DNA of 64,000 nt from DATLGB01 sp038232275 (GCA_038232275.1 JBBSIC010000010.1:1-64000), one strand, 5' to 3'; numbered from the stretch's first letter, positions 9,301-17,937 are shown. Notes: generated by a model from the letters alone, not told the origin. A program made the numbers and translations.

Positions 9301-10314
9301 GTCCTGGTGGGCATACGCGTCGAGCGTGACGTCCCGAGCGTTGCGCAGAAGCTCGGAGAACGTCGGGTCCCCGCTCAGGTCGCTACGCAGGGCCAGCGTG
9401 TTCGAGAAGAACCCGATCAGGTCCTCGAGCTCGACGCGGCTCCGCGAAGCCACCGGCGTGCCGACGACGATGTCGTCCTGGTCGCTGTAGCGGGAGAGAA
9501 GCGCAGTGAGTCCAGCGAGGAGGACCATGAAAAGCGTGGCGCCCTCTGCATGGCCGATCGCCTTGAGCTGGGCGGTCAAGGCCGCATCGAGCCAGAGCCG
9601 GCGATGAGCGCCGCTCGATCCCTGAAACGGCGGGCGAGGGCGGTCGGTCGGCAGGTCGAGCAGGCTCGGCGCCCCTTCGAGCGCGCGTCGCCAGTGGGCG
9701 AGCTGGCCGTCGAGTCGTGACCCTTGCAGCGTCTCCCGCTGCCAGACCGCGAAATCGCCGTATTGCACCGGGAGCTCAGGAAGCACGGCCGGACGCCTTT
9801 CGATTCCCGCGTTGTAGAGCTCGGCAAGATCTCGCTTCAACACGCCCATCGACCAGCCGTCGGCGACGCTGTGGTGCAGCGCCAGGATCAACAGGTGCTC
9901 GTCTTCGTCGAGGCGGGCCAGGCTCGCCCGCAGGAGCGGGCCCTCGGCGAGGCTGAAGCGCTCCGCCAGCACCCCCGAGGCCAGCTCACGCGCCGCGAGC
10001 TCGGAATCGGGTTCTTTCGAGACGTCGATCACGTCGAGCCGTACAGCCTCGGCGGGAGCCACCCGCTGGAACACTTCCCCGAGCTCCTCAAAAAACGTCG
10101 TCCGCAGCACCTCGTGCCGGCCGATGAGCTTCGAGAGGGCATCCGCCAGCGCGCCGACCGCGAGCGGGCCCGAGAGCCGGATCAGAAACGGGATCGTGTA
10201 GGCGGTGCTCTCTGGCTCCAGCCGGTGCAGCAGCCAGAGCCGCTGCTGTCCGAAGGACGCCGGGAACACGAGCGGCTCGACCTGAGGCGCCGCGACGACA
10301 TCCATGTCTGCCAT
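6331..10314 (-). CDS. Nonribosomal peptide synthetase, C-A(Thr)-PCP-TE with degenerate thioesterase
   Basis: Domain order in 1327 residues: condensation (about 14-440, intact HHSVADG at 147-153), adenylation (about 465-970, YTSGSTGRPKG at 622), carrier protein (LGGHSL, S1019) and a thioesterase-like domain (about 1070-1325). Read against PheA, the A-domain pocket is D-F-W-N-V-G-M-V-H-K, one conservative change from the classic threonine code. The TE domain is odd: the nucleophile loop reads GLAFAG with Ala (A1152, codon GCG) where Ser or Cys is expected, and the usual GDH near the end reads GGPEDTW. It is therefore probably inactive as a hydrolase or cyclase. The first ATG has AGGA about ten bases upstream. 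This is the first gene of the operon NRPS, phosphopantetheinyl transferase, dioxygenase. Its A domain is a near copy of the one in the 13.1 kb synthetase. Confidence 0.93.
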   Translation of the reverse strand: MADMDVVAAPQVEPLVFPASFGQQRLWLLHRLEPESTAYTIPFLIRLSGPLAVGALADALSKLIGRHEVLRTTFFEELGEVFQRVAPAEAVRLDVIDVSKEPDSELAARELASGVLAERFSLAEGPLLRASLARLDEDEHLLILALHHSVADGWSMGVLKRDLAELYNAGIERRPAVLPELPVQYGDFAVWQRETLQGSRLDGQLAHWRRALEGAPSLLDLPTDRPRPPFQGSSGAHRRLWLDAALTAQLKAIGHAEGATLFMVLLAGLTALLSRYSDQDDIVVGTPVASRSRVELEDLIGFFSNTLALRSDLSGDPTFSELLRNARDVTLDAYAHQDMPFDRLVAELNPERGLGHAPIVQVLFALQHAGGRPLELSGLKTSIVELERSTSKFDLAVLTLESDEGLRLSFEYSTELFEADTIDRMLEHYEMLLRAALEDPGRRVAELRLLGEQQRDEALGMSVAVAPGEPAGCLHEMFADQVARAPDAPAVVHEGVMLTYGELDRRANQLAHRLRALGVGRDCLVALCLERSLDMIVAVVAVLKAGGAYVPMDPDNPAERLGFVLSDTGAPVLLTHEPLLDRLPMHEASVVCLDAEAAALATEPITAPEVGSVPGDLAYVIYTSGSTGRPKGVLVEHRNVARLFSCTEAWFGFGASDTWALLHSYAFDFSVWEMWGALLYGGKLVIPSHWTVRSPEALSRLLAFERVTVLNATPSLFSGAMGELLSVADRLCVRVVVFGGEALRPVALARWFEHFGDGGPVLVNMYGITETTVHVSYQVVAAEAVARAGSPIGVALPDLELHVLDAAGAHVPTGVPGEIYVGGAGVARGYLNRPELTAERFVANPFGEGRLYKSGDRARRLPGGGLDFLGRGDAQVKVRGYRIELGEIESALLTHDAVSETAVTALQVAPDDTRLAAYFVPAAGSSGTADLPAVLHTHVKGFLPPHMVPASIMAVDSLPLTSNGKLNRRALPTPTWGARSVSMPPRTPTEQEVADLWREMLDVERVGAEDSFFALGGHSLLAVRLFAEIEERLGVKLPLATLFQGDTVAELAAAIVRERASSKPWSPIVALRSEGSRAPLVVISLANLNSDFLPYRQLVEQLGSDQPVYGLQSPGMDGRTLPMGTVEELAAHYVRELRAFQPGGPHLLLGLAFAGMVAYEMARQLDEAGEPPVLLAMLNSAPYGRRSEPPLHAGDARTWRPWLSRRRKNLNHKLGMAYYEHLLRHGRKRPRRSLWDLHLMASSRARQSYVAPPTRARIDWFGVASERHEQFAARWAPLALGGVKYHPVVGGPEDTWNLRFLTRPHVDSIAATLRRVIDARMAERAEP
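7643..8842 (-). repeat. Inverted copy 1 of a Thr-type adenylation-domain segment
   Basis: About 1.2 kb inside the minus-strand NRPS gene matches 14788-15993 in opposite orientation. One stretch I aligned base by base (minus strand of 8161-8220 against 15413-15472) agrees at 56 of 60 positions, with changes mainly at third codon positions; other stretches look somewhat less similar. This looks like a recent duplication or gene conversion of an A domain rather than general NRPS homology. Boundaries are approximate. Confidence 0.7.
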
Positions 10315-10371
10315 GCCTATGCGTCCTTCTCTCGAACACCAGCGGTCAGCGTGCTCTGCCGACCGTCGAAC

Positions 10372-10392
10372 GAACAGTTCACATGCTGATGT
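10372..10392. promoter_or_regulatory. Paired small palindromes upstream of the NRPS operon
   Basis: The 138-base gap before the minus-strand NRPS gene contains an AT-richer patch with two adjacent inverted repeats: GAAC-A-GTTC (10372-10380) and ACAT-GCTG-ATGT (10381-10392). Their position, about 60-80 bases upstream of the ATG, would suit an operator, but both are short and no regulator gene is present in the window. No promoter hexamers could be assigned with confidence. Confidence 0.25.
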
Positions 10393-10452
10393 TACAGGCC
10401 GCGCCGATCGGAGGGCAAGGCGACCGTCCCGTGCGACGGTGGTGGGCGTAGA

Positions 10453-12066
10453 TCAGCGCACGCTGAACCTCACGCGCCGTCTTCTCGCGGGCGCGGAGTT
10501 GCCGGTGATCCCGGCGCGGTCGGTCCCGAAGGCCCTCACGCGATAGCTGCCGGTCGCCAACCGGATCCGCCGCGAAACCCTGTACATCCAGGTTCCGTGC
10601 CTGCCGAGGTTCGCTGTGAGGCGCACCGGTCGGCTGCAGCGGCGACGAACGAAATCCCTCGCGGGATCGAGCCAGCGGCACTTCGTCGTCCCGTCGCGAA
10701 GCTGTTGCACCGTCAAGGACACGGTCGCGACGCCGGAATCGTCGGAGGCGGTGCCCGCGAAGCGGAGTGTCCGGCGGCGGTGGCTCCTGCCCGATCTGAG
10801 GGCCTGACGAGCCCGGGGCTTCGAGATGCTCACCGCCGGTGCCACGGTGTCTGAGGAGCTTCCGCCTGCCGTAGAAGGGGCGGGCAGGTTGCGTTGCCAG
10901 AAGCTCCAACTCTCGGCGTCGGCGTCGAAGCCGTCGATCCCGTCGACCCCGGGCTCTCCATGACCGCCGCCGATGACCTTGAAGGAGCTCGTGGCACTTC
11001 CTGCGACGGCACAGGATCCGTAGACCTTGCGGATCAGGTGTGCGCTGACCTGGGTGGTGTCCGGCGTGTCGCTGCAGCCCAGCGCCGCGCCGAAGACGCG
11101 CTGGCCGAAGCTCTTGTCGCCGGCGAGCTGCGCGGCGCCGAACGTCCAGCGATTCCGCGCATCCGTGAAGCCTGATTCGAGACAGGCCACATGAGAGGGA
11201 CATGCATTCCTCCAGATGGTGTCCTGATCGCCGAAGATCCATTGCGCCGAGAAGTTGACGTTCGGATGGGCGCCAAGCACCGCCGCGCAGCGCGGCAGGA
11301 CGCTCGGGTCGTTGTTGAGCGAAGGGGAGATCATCGGGGCACTCACGGCGCTGTATCCGCTGAACCGCCCGCTCGTCTGCGGATCGCACATGAGATCCTC
11401 GACCATGGTGCCGCCCTTCGAGCTTCCGGAGGCGAAGACCTGTGTCGGGTCGATGTTCTCGCAGGGACTCGCGCCAGAGCACTCGACGGCGTCGAGAATG
11501 GCCTTGATCCACGGGGCATCGTCGCAGGAGGCGTTCCCAGCCGGCCCGCAATCGCGAGCGCCGAGGGTCTGCGGATCCGGATTGGTGGCCAGGCTCGCGT
11601 ACTGGCAGGCGCTGGAGGTACCATTGCAGTGGACGTCGTTCGGTATGACCAGCACGGCGAAGCCGTTGCTCACCGCTACCTTGAACCAGCCGCTGTTCGT
11701 GATGGTGACCACCAGGGGGACCGGATTGTTGAGCGAGTTGGTCAGTCCGAGGGGTCGATAGAACCTGTATGTCCGCGTCACGGTCTTTCCGGCGCCGTCG
11801 TCCACGTCGATCGAGTGCAGCACGGAGCCGCCCGGCCGGCACGGACTCGGTGTGCAGACGGCTCGGCTGGCCGCCTTGCCCCGTCCGAGCGGCGACGTCG
11901 CAGGCGCCTGCGGCGAGCGGTTGCCGCTCGCTGGCGAGGCGTCCGGAAGCGCTGCTTCCGAGCCGCACGCCATCAGCACCGAGGCCGTCGCGCCGACGAG
12001 ACAAACCGTGGCGCAACGGAGCAGGAGGCCCAGCCTGGAGGGACCCGGGAGCGCATCCTTGCTCAC
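10453..12066 (-). CDS. Secreted lipoprotein esterase, poly(3-hydroxybutyrate) depolymerase/LpqC-like
   Basis: The 537-residue product has a lipoprotein signal with lipobox LMAC (Cys34), so it should be anchored outside the membrane. The catalytic region (about 75-400) carries the alpha/beta-hydrolase elbow ASGSSKGGTM (near residue 215), many cysteines that could form disulfides, and a probable catalytic His in IGGGHGEPG. This matches the extracellular PHB-depolymerase/feruloyl-esterase-like LpqC group, which cleaves ester bonds in polymers. Residues ~415-537 form a separate Arg-rich, beta-type domain, perhaps for surface or polymer binding. The gene lies between the two Thr-type NRPS genes without overlapping either, so a role in the peptide pathway is not shown. 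A second long open frame over the same bases has no family features and is rejected. Confidence 0.8.
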   Translation of the reverse strand: MSKDALPGPSRLGLLLRCATVCLVGATASVLMACGSEAALPDASPASGNRSPQAPATSPLGRGKAASRAVCTPSPCRPGGSVLHSIDVDDGAGKTVTRTYRFYRPLGLTNSLNNPVPLVVTITNSGWFKVAVSNGFAVLVIPNDVHCNGTSSACQYASLATNPDPQTLGARDCGPAGNASCDDAPWIKAILDAVECSGASPCENIDPTQVFASGSSKGGTMVEDLMCDPQTSGRFSGYSAVSAPMISPSLNNDPSVLPRCAAVLGAHPNVNFSAQWIFGDQDTIWRNACPSHVACLESGFTDARNRWTFGAAQLAGDKSFGQRVFGAALGCSDTPDTTQVSAHLIRKVYGSCAVAGSATSSFKVIGGGHGEPGVDGIDGFDADAESWSFWQRNLPAPSTAGGSSSDTVAPAVSISKPRARQALRSGRSHRRRTLRFAGTASDDSGVATVSLTVQQLRDGTTKCRWLDPARDFVRRRCSRPVRLTANLGRHGTWMYRVSRRIRLATGSYRVRAFGTDRAGITGNSAPARRRRVRFSVR

Positions 12067-12179
12067 GGCTCGCAGGCTACCAGCGTCTGACGGCCGTCCG
12101 GGCGCATGATCTGGGTGCTCGTCGCACTGCGCGACGGCGGCTGCTCGCGGCCGGGCCCGGCGTGCAGGAGGCCTGACGC

Positions 12180-13100
12180 GTGCCGCCAGCTCATCCGCCT
12201 AGCTGGCGTCAGCGGTCTCGTATTCGCATGGGCGGGGCGCTGCCCCGACCCGCATACCACCACCTGCTGCACAGCTACAACCGCCTCCGGGCCTGCGCGG
12301 GCCGGGGACCGGGAAGGGACCGAATCCTTCCCGACTTCCTCCTCATCGGCGCGGCCAAGTCGGGGACGACGACCCTCCATGCCTGGTTGGCGGCTCATCC
12401 CTACGTCGCGCCGCCGACCACCAAGGAGGTGCACTACTTCGACTACGAGTTCTACCGCGGCGAAGACTGGTATCGCTCGCATTTTCCGCAGGAGGCCGAG
12501 CGCGCGGCCTTCGCGCAGGAGCACGGACGGCCGTTTCTGACGGGTGAGTCGAGCCCGACGTACCTGTCGCACCGCTGGGCGCCGGATCGGATCGCCCAGT
12601 CCCTCCCTGGGGCGCGGTTCCTCCTGGCGCTTCGAAACCCGGTCGATCGCGCGTACTCGCAGTACAACATGTCGATCCGCGAGGAGCTCGAGGATCTCTC
12701 CCTCGAGGAGGCCCTGGAGTGCGAGCAGCACCGGCTGGCGCCGGAGATCGCGAGATCTCGGCGCGACCGGCACTACCGCAGCGATCCGCTCGCCAAGCAC
12801 TCCTATCTGCATCGCAGCCACTACGACGATCAGGTCGAGCGCTGGCTGCGGCTGTTTGACCGCGAGCGCCTCCACGTCGTGCGGGCGGAGGATCTCGCCG
12901 AGACTCCGGCGGAGACGCTGGCCGGCATCCACGCGTTCCTCGGCCTGCCGCCGCACAGCGCGGCGGACCTGCCGCACCTGCACACGGCCAGCTACGACCC
13001 GATGGCGCCCACCACCCGCGCTTGGCTGGTCGACTACTTCCGTCCGCGCAACGAGCGCCTGTCCGAGCTCTTGGGCTTCGATGTCGACTGGGACCGCTGA
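12180..13100 (+). CDS. PAPS-dependent sulfotransferase
   Basis: The protein shows both PAPS-binding motifs: the 5'-phosphosulfate loop LIGAAKSGTTTLHAWL (about residues 55-70) and the 3'-phosphate motif ALRNPVDRAYSQYNM (about 150-164). Total length (~306) is normal for bacterial carbohydrate or small-molecule sulfotransferases. The start is uncertain: GTG 12180 gives the longest product, ATG 12228 trims 16 residues. The next gene, a large NRPS, starts inside its last 20 bases, so they are co-translated. That coupling suggests the sulfo group goes onto the peptide or an NRPS-bound intermediate, although two related enzymes further right probably modify glycan. No transmembrane segment is visible; it should be cytoplasmic. 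Confidence 0.88.
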   Translation: MPPAHPPSWRQRSRIRMGGALPRPAYHHLLHSYNRLRACAGRGPGRDRILPDFLLIGAAKSGTTTLHAWLAAHPYVAPPTTKEVHYFDYEFYRGEDWYRSHFPQEAERAAFAQEHGRPFLTGESSPTYLSHRWAPDRIAQSLPGARFLLALRNPVDRAYSQYNMSIREELEDLSLEEALECEQHRLAPEIARSRRDRHYRSDPLAKHSYLHRSHYDDQVERWLRLFDRERLHVVRAEDLAETPAETLAGIHAFLGLPPHSAADLPHLHTASYDPMAPTTRAWLVDYFRPRNERLSELLGFDVDWDR

Positions 13101-16100
13101 GCCGGTGCGCTCCCGACTGCAGTCCACGCTCGCGCACCTCTGGCAGGACGCGCTCGAGGTCGACCACGTGGGGCTCGACGACAACTTCTTCACCCTCGGC
13201 GGGGACTCGCTGGCCGCCATTCGGATGCTCGCGGACGTCGAGGACGTCCTGCTCGCCCACGTGCCCTTCAGCGACTTCCTTCAGGCGCCGACCGTCGCGG
13301 GCCTGGCGGCCGCCGTCGGCCAGGGGCGCAGGGCCGGCTCCCGCGACGCGGCGCCGGCGCCGGTCGCGGAGGTCGCCGCGCGCGTGCCGTGCACGCTCGC
13401 CCAGGAGCGGCTCTGGTTCCTCGATCAGGCCGGGGCGGGCGCCGCGTACAACCTGCCGCTGTGCGCGCGTGTGCGCGGCGCGCTCGACGAGGTCGCGCTG
13501 ACGCGCGCCCTGCGGGAGGTGGTGCGCCGCCACGCGGCGCTGCGGACGACCATCGCCGGCGAGGACGGGTCCCCCGTGCAGGTGGTCGCCCCGGACATGC
13601 CGACCGAGCTCGAGCGCCAGGATCTGCGCGCCCACCCCGAGCGCGAGGCGGAGGCGCGCCGCCGCGCGGAGGCGCTCGTGGCGACGCCCTTCGACCTCGA
13701 GCGCGGGCCGCTGCTGCGCGCCGCCCTGCTGCGCCTCGCAGAAGACGAGCACGTCCTCGCCCTGGCCTTTCACCACATCATCTGCGACGGCTGGTCGCAC
13801 GCGGTCGTGTTCCGCGAGCTCGGCGCCCTGTACGCGGCGTACGCGCGCGGGGAGGACCCGGTCCTGCCGGCGCCGGCCGTGCAGTACCCGGACTTCGCCC
13901 GGCGCCAGCGCGCGACGCTCGAGCCGGCGGCGCTGGCCGGGCAGCGGGCCTGGTGGCGCGAGCGCCTGGCCGGGGGCCCGGCCGCGCTGGAGTTGGCGAC
14001 CGACCGGCCGCGTCCGCCCGTCCTGACTCAGCACGGGGCCACGCGGCGCTCGACCCTGACGGCGGACACGACGGCCGGGGTGCGGGCGCTCGCCCGTGCC
14101 GCGGGCGCGACGACCTTCGCCGCGCTGCTCGCCGCCTACGCCGCGCTGCTGTCGCGCCACAGCGGCCAGGAGACCGTCATGGTCGGCTCCACCACGGCCG
14201 GGCGCGACCGCGCGGAGCTCGAGAGCGCCGTCGGGTTCTATGCGAACACGGTCGTGCTCCGCGCCGAGCTCGGCGGCGACCCGACGTTCGCCGAGCTGGT
14301 CGGGCGCATGCGCGACGTCGTCCGCGACGCGGTCGCGCACCAGCAGGTGCCGCTGGAGTGGCTCGTCGCCGACCTCGGCGTGGAGCGCGACGCTGGCCGC
14401 CATCCGATCTTCCAGGTCTTCTTCGCGCAGACGCCCCCGGCGCCGCTCCCGATCGAGGGCGCCGAGCCGTACCCGGTCAGCCTCCCGGGCGCGCGCTTCG
14501 AGATCGTGCTGTCCGTGGAGGAGGACGACCTGCTCACCCTCGTCTGGGAGTACAGCACCGACCTCTTCGACGCCGCGACGGCCGAGCGCCTCGATCGCCA
14601 CTACGTGCACCTGCTCGAGGCGGCGCTGGCCGGCCCGGACGTCCCGATCGGGCGGCTGGCGCTGATGAGCGAGGACGAGCGCCGCGAGCTGGCCGTCCGA
14701 TCGGCCGCCGCCGCGCCGGACCAGCCGGTGGCCTGCCTGCACGAGCTGTTCTCGGCTCAGGCGGCGCGCACGCCCGACGCGCCGGCGGCCGTGCACGAGG
14801 GCGTGATGCTCACCTACGGCGAGCTGGACCGGCGGGCCAATCGGCTGGCGCACCGCCTGCGCGCCTTGGGCGTGGGCCGCGAGGTGCCGGTCGCGTTGTG
14901 CCTGGAGCGCTCGCTGGACATGATCGTCGCGGTCGTCGCCGTCCTGAAGGCGGGCGGGGCCTACGTGCCGATGGACCCGGAGAATCCCGCGGAGCGTCTC
15001 GGCCACGTGCTGGGCGACACCGGCGCTCCGGTGCTGCTCACCCACGAGCGCCTGCTCGACCGGTTGCCGGGCTACGAGGCGGCGGTGGTCTGCCTGGATC
15101 GGGATGCGGCATCGCTGTCGCGCGAGCCCACGACGAGCCCCGAGGCGGGCTCCGTCCCGGAGGATCTGGCCTATGTCATCTACACGTCGGGCTCCACGGG
15201 CGCCCCGAAGGGCGTGCAGGTCGAGCATCGCAACGTCGCTCGGCTGTTCAGCTCGACGGAGGGGTGGTTTGGCTTCGGACCCGCGGACACGTGGGCGCTG
15301 CTGCACTCCTACGCGTTTGACTTCTCGGTGTGGGAGATGTGGGGCGCGCTCTTGCACGGCGGCAGGCTGGTCGTCCCCTCGCATTGGACGGTCCGCTCGC
15401 CCGAGGCGCTGGCGCGGCTGTTGGCGTTCGAGCGGGTGACGGTGCTCAACGCGACGCCGAGCCTGTTCACCGCCGCCATGGACGAGCTGTTGTGGGTGGC
15501 CGACCAGCTCGCCGTGCGCGTCGTCGTGTTCGGCGGCGAGGCGCTGCGTCCCGCGGCGCTGGCGCCGTGGTTCGAGCACTTCGGCGACGGCGGCCCGACG
15601 CTGGTGAACATGTACGGGATCACCGAGACGACCGTCCACGTCACCTACCTGCCGATCGGCCCAGCGGCCGTCGAGCGCGGCGGGAGCCCGATCGGGGCGC
15701 CGCTGCCCGACCTCGAGCTCCACGTCCTCGACGGACTGGGCGCGCCGGTTCCCGTCGGCGTCCCCGGCGAGATCCACGTCGGCGGCGCGGGCGTGGCGCG
15801 CGGGTATCTCAACCGGCCCGAGCTGACGGCCGAGCGCTTCGTGGCCAACCCGTTCGGGGAGGGGCGGCTGTATCGCAGCGGCGATCTGGCGCGCCGGCTC
15901 CCCGGCGGCGGGCTGGACTTCCTCGGCCGCGGCGACGCGCAGGTCAAGGTCCGCGGGTACCGGATCGAGCTGGGCGAGATCGAGAGCGCCCTGCTCGGCC
16001 ACGACGCCGTCTCGGAGGCGGCGGTGATCGCGCTGCAGGTCGGCGAGGGGGACACGCGCCTGGCCGCATACGTCGTCCCGGCCGGCGCGGGCCCCGAGGC

Positions 16101-17937
16101 CGGCCGCCTGCCCGCGGCGCTTGGGGCGCACCTCGAGCAGCACCTGCCGGCGCACATGGTGCCCGCCTCGATCGTGGCCGTCGACGCGCTCGCCCTGACG
16201 GCCAACGGCAAGCTCGATCGCGGCGCGCTGCCGCCGCCGGCGTGGGTGCAGGGGGGAGGGTCCGCGGCGTCCGTCGCGCCGCAGAGCGCCACCGAGCAGG
16301 CGGTGGCGGAGGTCTGGCGGGAGGTTCTCGGCATCGAGCGGGTCGGCGCGCAGGACAGCTTCTTCGCCCTCGGCGGTCACTCGCTGCTGGCCGCCCGGAT
16401 CGCCACCAAGGTGCGCGACCGCTTCGCGATCGAGCTCTCCGTGCGGGCGCTGTTCGATCACCCGACGCTCGCCGCGTTCGCGGCCCGCGTCGACGGCGCC
16501 CGGGCGCCAGAGACCCCTGAGGCGTCCGCGGGAGCCCCGGCAGGAGTGGCCGATCCGGACCACCGCCAACCACTCGCGTTCGGCCAGCAGCAGCTGCTCT
16601 TCTTCGACGTCCTGCGGCCCGGCACCCCCGTCTACAACGCCGCGCTGTCCGTCGAGGTCGACGGGCCGCTGGAGCTCGAGGCGCTGCGCCGGGCGCTGGA
16701 CGGCGTCGTCGGACGCCACGAGCCGCTGCGGACCGTGTTCGCGTGGGAGCGCGACGAGCCGGGCCAGGTGGTCCTGACGCGCTGGGCCGTCGAGCTCGAG
16801 GTCGTCGACCTCGGCCACCTCGACGGCCCGGCGCGCGACGCCGAGCTGCGCCGGCTGGAGCGCGGGCACGCCCGGCGGCCCTTCGATCTCGCCCGCGACC
16901 TGATGCTGCGGGCCACGGTCTTCCGGCTCGGCCCCGGGCGGCACGTGCTGCTGCTGCAGCCGCACCACATCGCCGTGGACGGATGGTCCGTCGAGATCCT
17001 CTTCTCCGACCTCTCCGAGCTCTACGCGGCCGAGCGGACCGGCCGGGCGCCGGCGCTCGCGCCGCTCGAGGCCCGCTACTCGGACTTCGCGCGCTGGCAG
17101 CGCGAGCGCGTGAGCGGCGCCCGGCGCGATCGCGACGTCGCCTACTGGCGCCGGCAGCTCGCGGGAGCGCGCGACACGCCCCCGCTGCCCGCCGACCGGC
17201 CGCGGCCGCCGGAGCAGACCTTCGAAGGCGAGAACCTCGTGGTGACCCTCCCGCCGCGCCTGGCGCAGGCCGTGCTCGACGTCGCACGCGCCCATCAGGC
17301 CACCCCGTACATGGTGCTGCTCGCGGCCTTCGCGACGTTGCTGTACCGGGCGGGGGGCCACGACGACATCCTCGTGGGCACGCCGAGCGCCAACCGCGGA
17401 TCGGCCGAGTTCGAGCCGTTGGTCGGCTACTTCACCAACACGCTCGTCCTCCGCCTCCGGCTCGGCGGCAACCCGGGCTTCGCCGACCTGCTCGATCGGG
17501 TCCGCGCGATCGCGCTGGAGGCGTTCGACCACCAGGAGCTGCCGTTCGAGCAGGTCGTGGAGGCGGTCGGCGGCCGCCGCGACCCCGGCGCCAACCCGCT
17601 GTTCCAGGTGAACTTCCGGGCGCGGGTCGGCACGGCGCCCGAGCTGGCGCTCTCCGGGACGACCACGAGCTGGACCATGGCCGACATCGGGATCTCGCGC
17701 TTCGACCTCGCGCTCGAGGTGCACGTGGGACAGGACGGCCTCGAGTGCATCTTCGAGTACAACACGGAGCTGTTCGAGGCCGACACGATCGCGTCGCTGG
17801 CCGGCGACTTCGAGGCCCTGCTCGAGCACGTCGCCGGGGCGACCGAGACGCGCCTGCTGGCGATCCCGCTGCGCTCGCCGGAGGAGCTGGCGGGCCACCG
17901 GGCCGACATCCGCAGCTTCCGGCGCCGGCGCGCCTGA
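13081..17937 (+). CDS. Nonribosomal peptide synthetase, PCP-C-A(Thr)-PCP-C
   Basis: I place the start at ATG 13081, inside the end of the sulfotransferase gene; the same frame continues far upstream but is only shadow there. The 1618 residues read: N-terminal carrier protein (LGGDSL, S43), condensation (about 100-525, HHIICDG at 231-237), adenylation (about 554-1047, YTSGSTG at 701), carrier protein (LGGHSL, S1101) and a second complete condensation domain (about 1160-1600, HHIAVDG from 1295). The A pocket is D-F-W-N-V-G-M-V-H-K, a threonine-type code. Starting with a PCP that has no A domain and ending with a C that has no acceptor means the first unit must be loaded in trans and the product passed to another protein. 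The likely partner is the Asp-type synthetase at 26.2 kb, which lacks a working C domain. Confidence 0.93.
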   Translation: MSTGTAEPVRSRLQSTLAHLWQDALEVDHVGLDDNFFTLGGDSLAAIRMLADVEDVLLAHVPFSDFLQAPTVAGLAAAVGQGRRAGSRDAAPAPVAEVAARVPCTLAQERLWFLDQAGAGAAYNLPLCARVRGALDEVALTRALREVVRRHAALRTTIAGEDGSPVQVVAPDMPTELERQDLRAHPEREAEARRRAEALVATPFDLERGPLLRAALLRLAEDEHVLALAFHHIICDGWSHAVVFRELGALYAAYARGEDPVLPAPAVQYPDFARRQRATLEPAALAGQRAWWRERLAGGPAALELATDRPRPPVLTQHGATRRSTLTADTTAGVRALARAAGATTFAALLAAYAALLSRHSGQETVMVGSTTAGRDRAELESAVGFYANTVVLRAELGGDPTFAELVGRMRDVVRDAVAHQQVPLEWLVADLGVERDAGRHPIFQVFFAQTPPAPLPIEGAEPYPVSLPGARFEIVLSVEEDDLLTLVWEYSTDLFDAATAERLDRHYVHLLEAALAGPDVPIGRLALMSEDERRELAVRSAAAAPDQPVACLHELFSAQAARTPDAPAAVHEGVMLTYGELDRRANRLAHRLRALGVGREVPVALCLERSLDMIVAVVAVLKAGGAYVPMDPENPAERLGHVLGDTGAPVLLTHERLLDRLPGYEAAVVCLDRDAASLSREPTTSPEAGSVPEDLAYVIYTSGSTGAPKGVQVEHRNVARLFSSTEGWFGFGPADTWALLHSYAFDFSVWEMWGALLHGGRLVVPSHWTVRSPEALARLLAFERVTVLNATPSLFTAAMDELLWVADQLAVRVVVFGGEALRPAALAPWFEHFGDGGPTLVNMYGITETTVHVTYLPIGPAAVERGGSPIGAPLPDLELHVLDGLGAPVPVGVPGEIHVGGAGVARGYLNRPELTAERFVANPFGEGRLYRSGDLARRLPGGGLDFLGRGDAQVKVRGYRIELGEIESALLGHDAVSEAAVIALQVGEGDTRLAAYVVPAGAGPEAGRLPAALGAHLEQHLPAHMVPASIVAVDALALTANGKLDRGALPPPAWVQGGGSAASVAPQSATEQAVAEVWREVLGIERVGAQDSFFALGGHSLLAARIATKVRDRFAIELSVRALFDHPTLAAFAARVDGARAPETPEASAGAPAGVADPDHRQPLAFGQQQLLFFDVLRPGTPVYNAALSVEVDGPLELEALRRALDGVVGRHEPLRTVFAWERDEPGQVVLTRWAVELEVVDLGHLDGPARDAELRRLERGHARRPFDLARDLMLRATVFRLGPGRHVLLLQPHHIAVDGWSVEILFSDLSELYAAERTGRAPALAPLEARYSDFARWQRERVSGARRDRDVAYWRRQLAGARDTPPLPADRPRPPEQTFEGENLVVTLPPRLAQAVLDVARAHQATPYMVLLAAFATLLYRAGGHDDILVGTPSANRGSAEFEPLVGYFTNTLVLRLRLGGNPGFADLLDRVRAIALEAFDHQELPFEQVVEAVGGRRDPGANPLFQVNFRARVGTAPELALSGTTTSWTMADIGISRFDLALEVHVGQDGLECIFEYNTELFEADTIASLAGDFEALLEHVAGATETRLLAIPLRSPEELAGHRADIRSFRRRRA
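14788..15993 (+). repeat. Inverted copy 2 of a Thr-type adenylation-domain segment
   Basis: Plus-strand partner of the repeat at 7643-8842. It spans the A domain from just before its first core motif to the GRGDAQVKVRGYRIELGEIE region. The two copies face each other across about 6 kb that holds part of both NRPS genes, the lipoprotein esterase and the sulfotransferase. Boundaries are approximate. Confidence 0.7.

Noticed and set aside
10379..12016. A second long minus-strand frame over the lipoprotein esterase
   Set aside because: The 10453-12066 frame has a lipobox, a GxSxG elbow and disulfide-type Cys; the competing frame has none.
12343..17898. A 1851-codon open frame on the minus strand opposite the sulfotransferase and NRPS genes
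   Set aside because: It is antisense to an NRPS with intact domains, and its translation is low-complexity Arg/Gly/Ala/Asp without family motifs. Long antisense frames are expected at this GC content.
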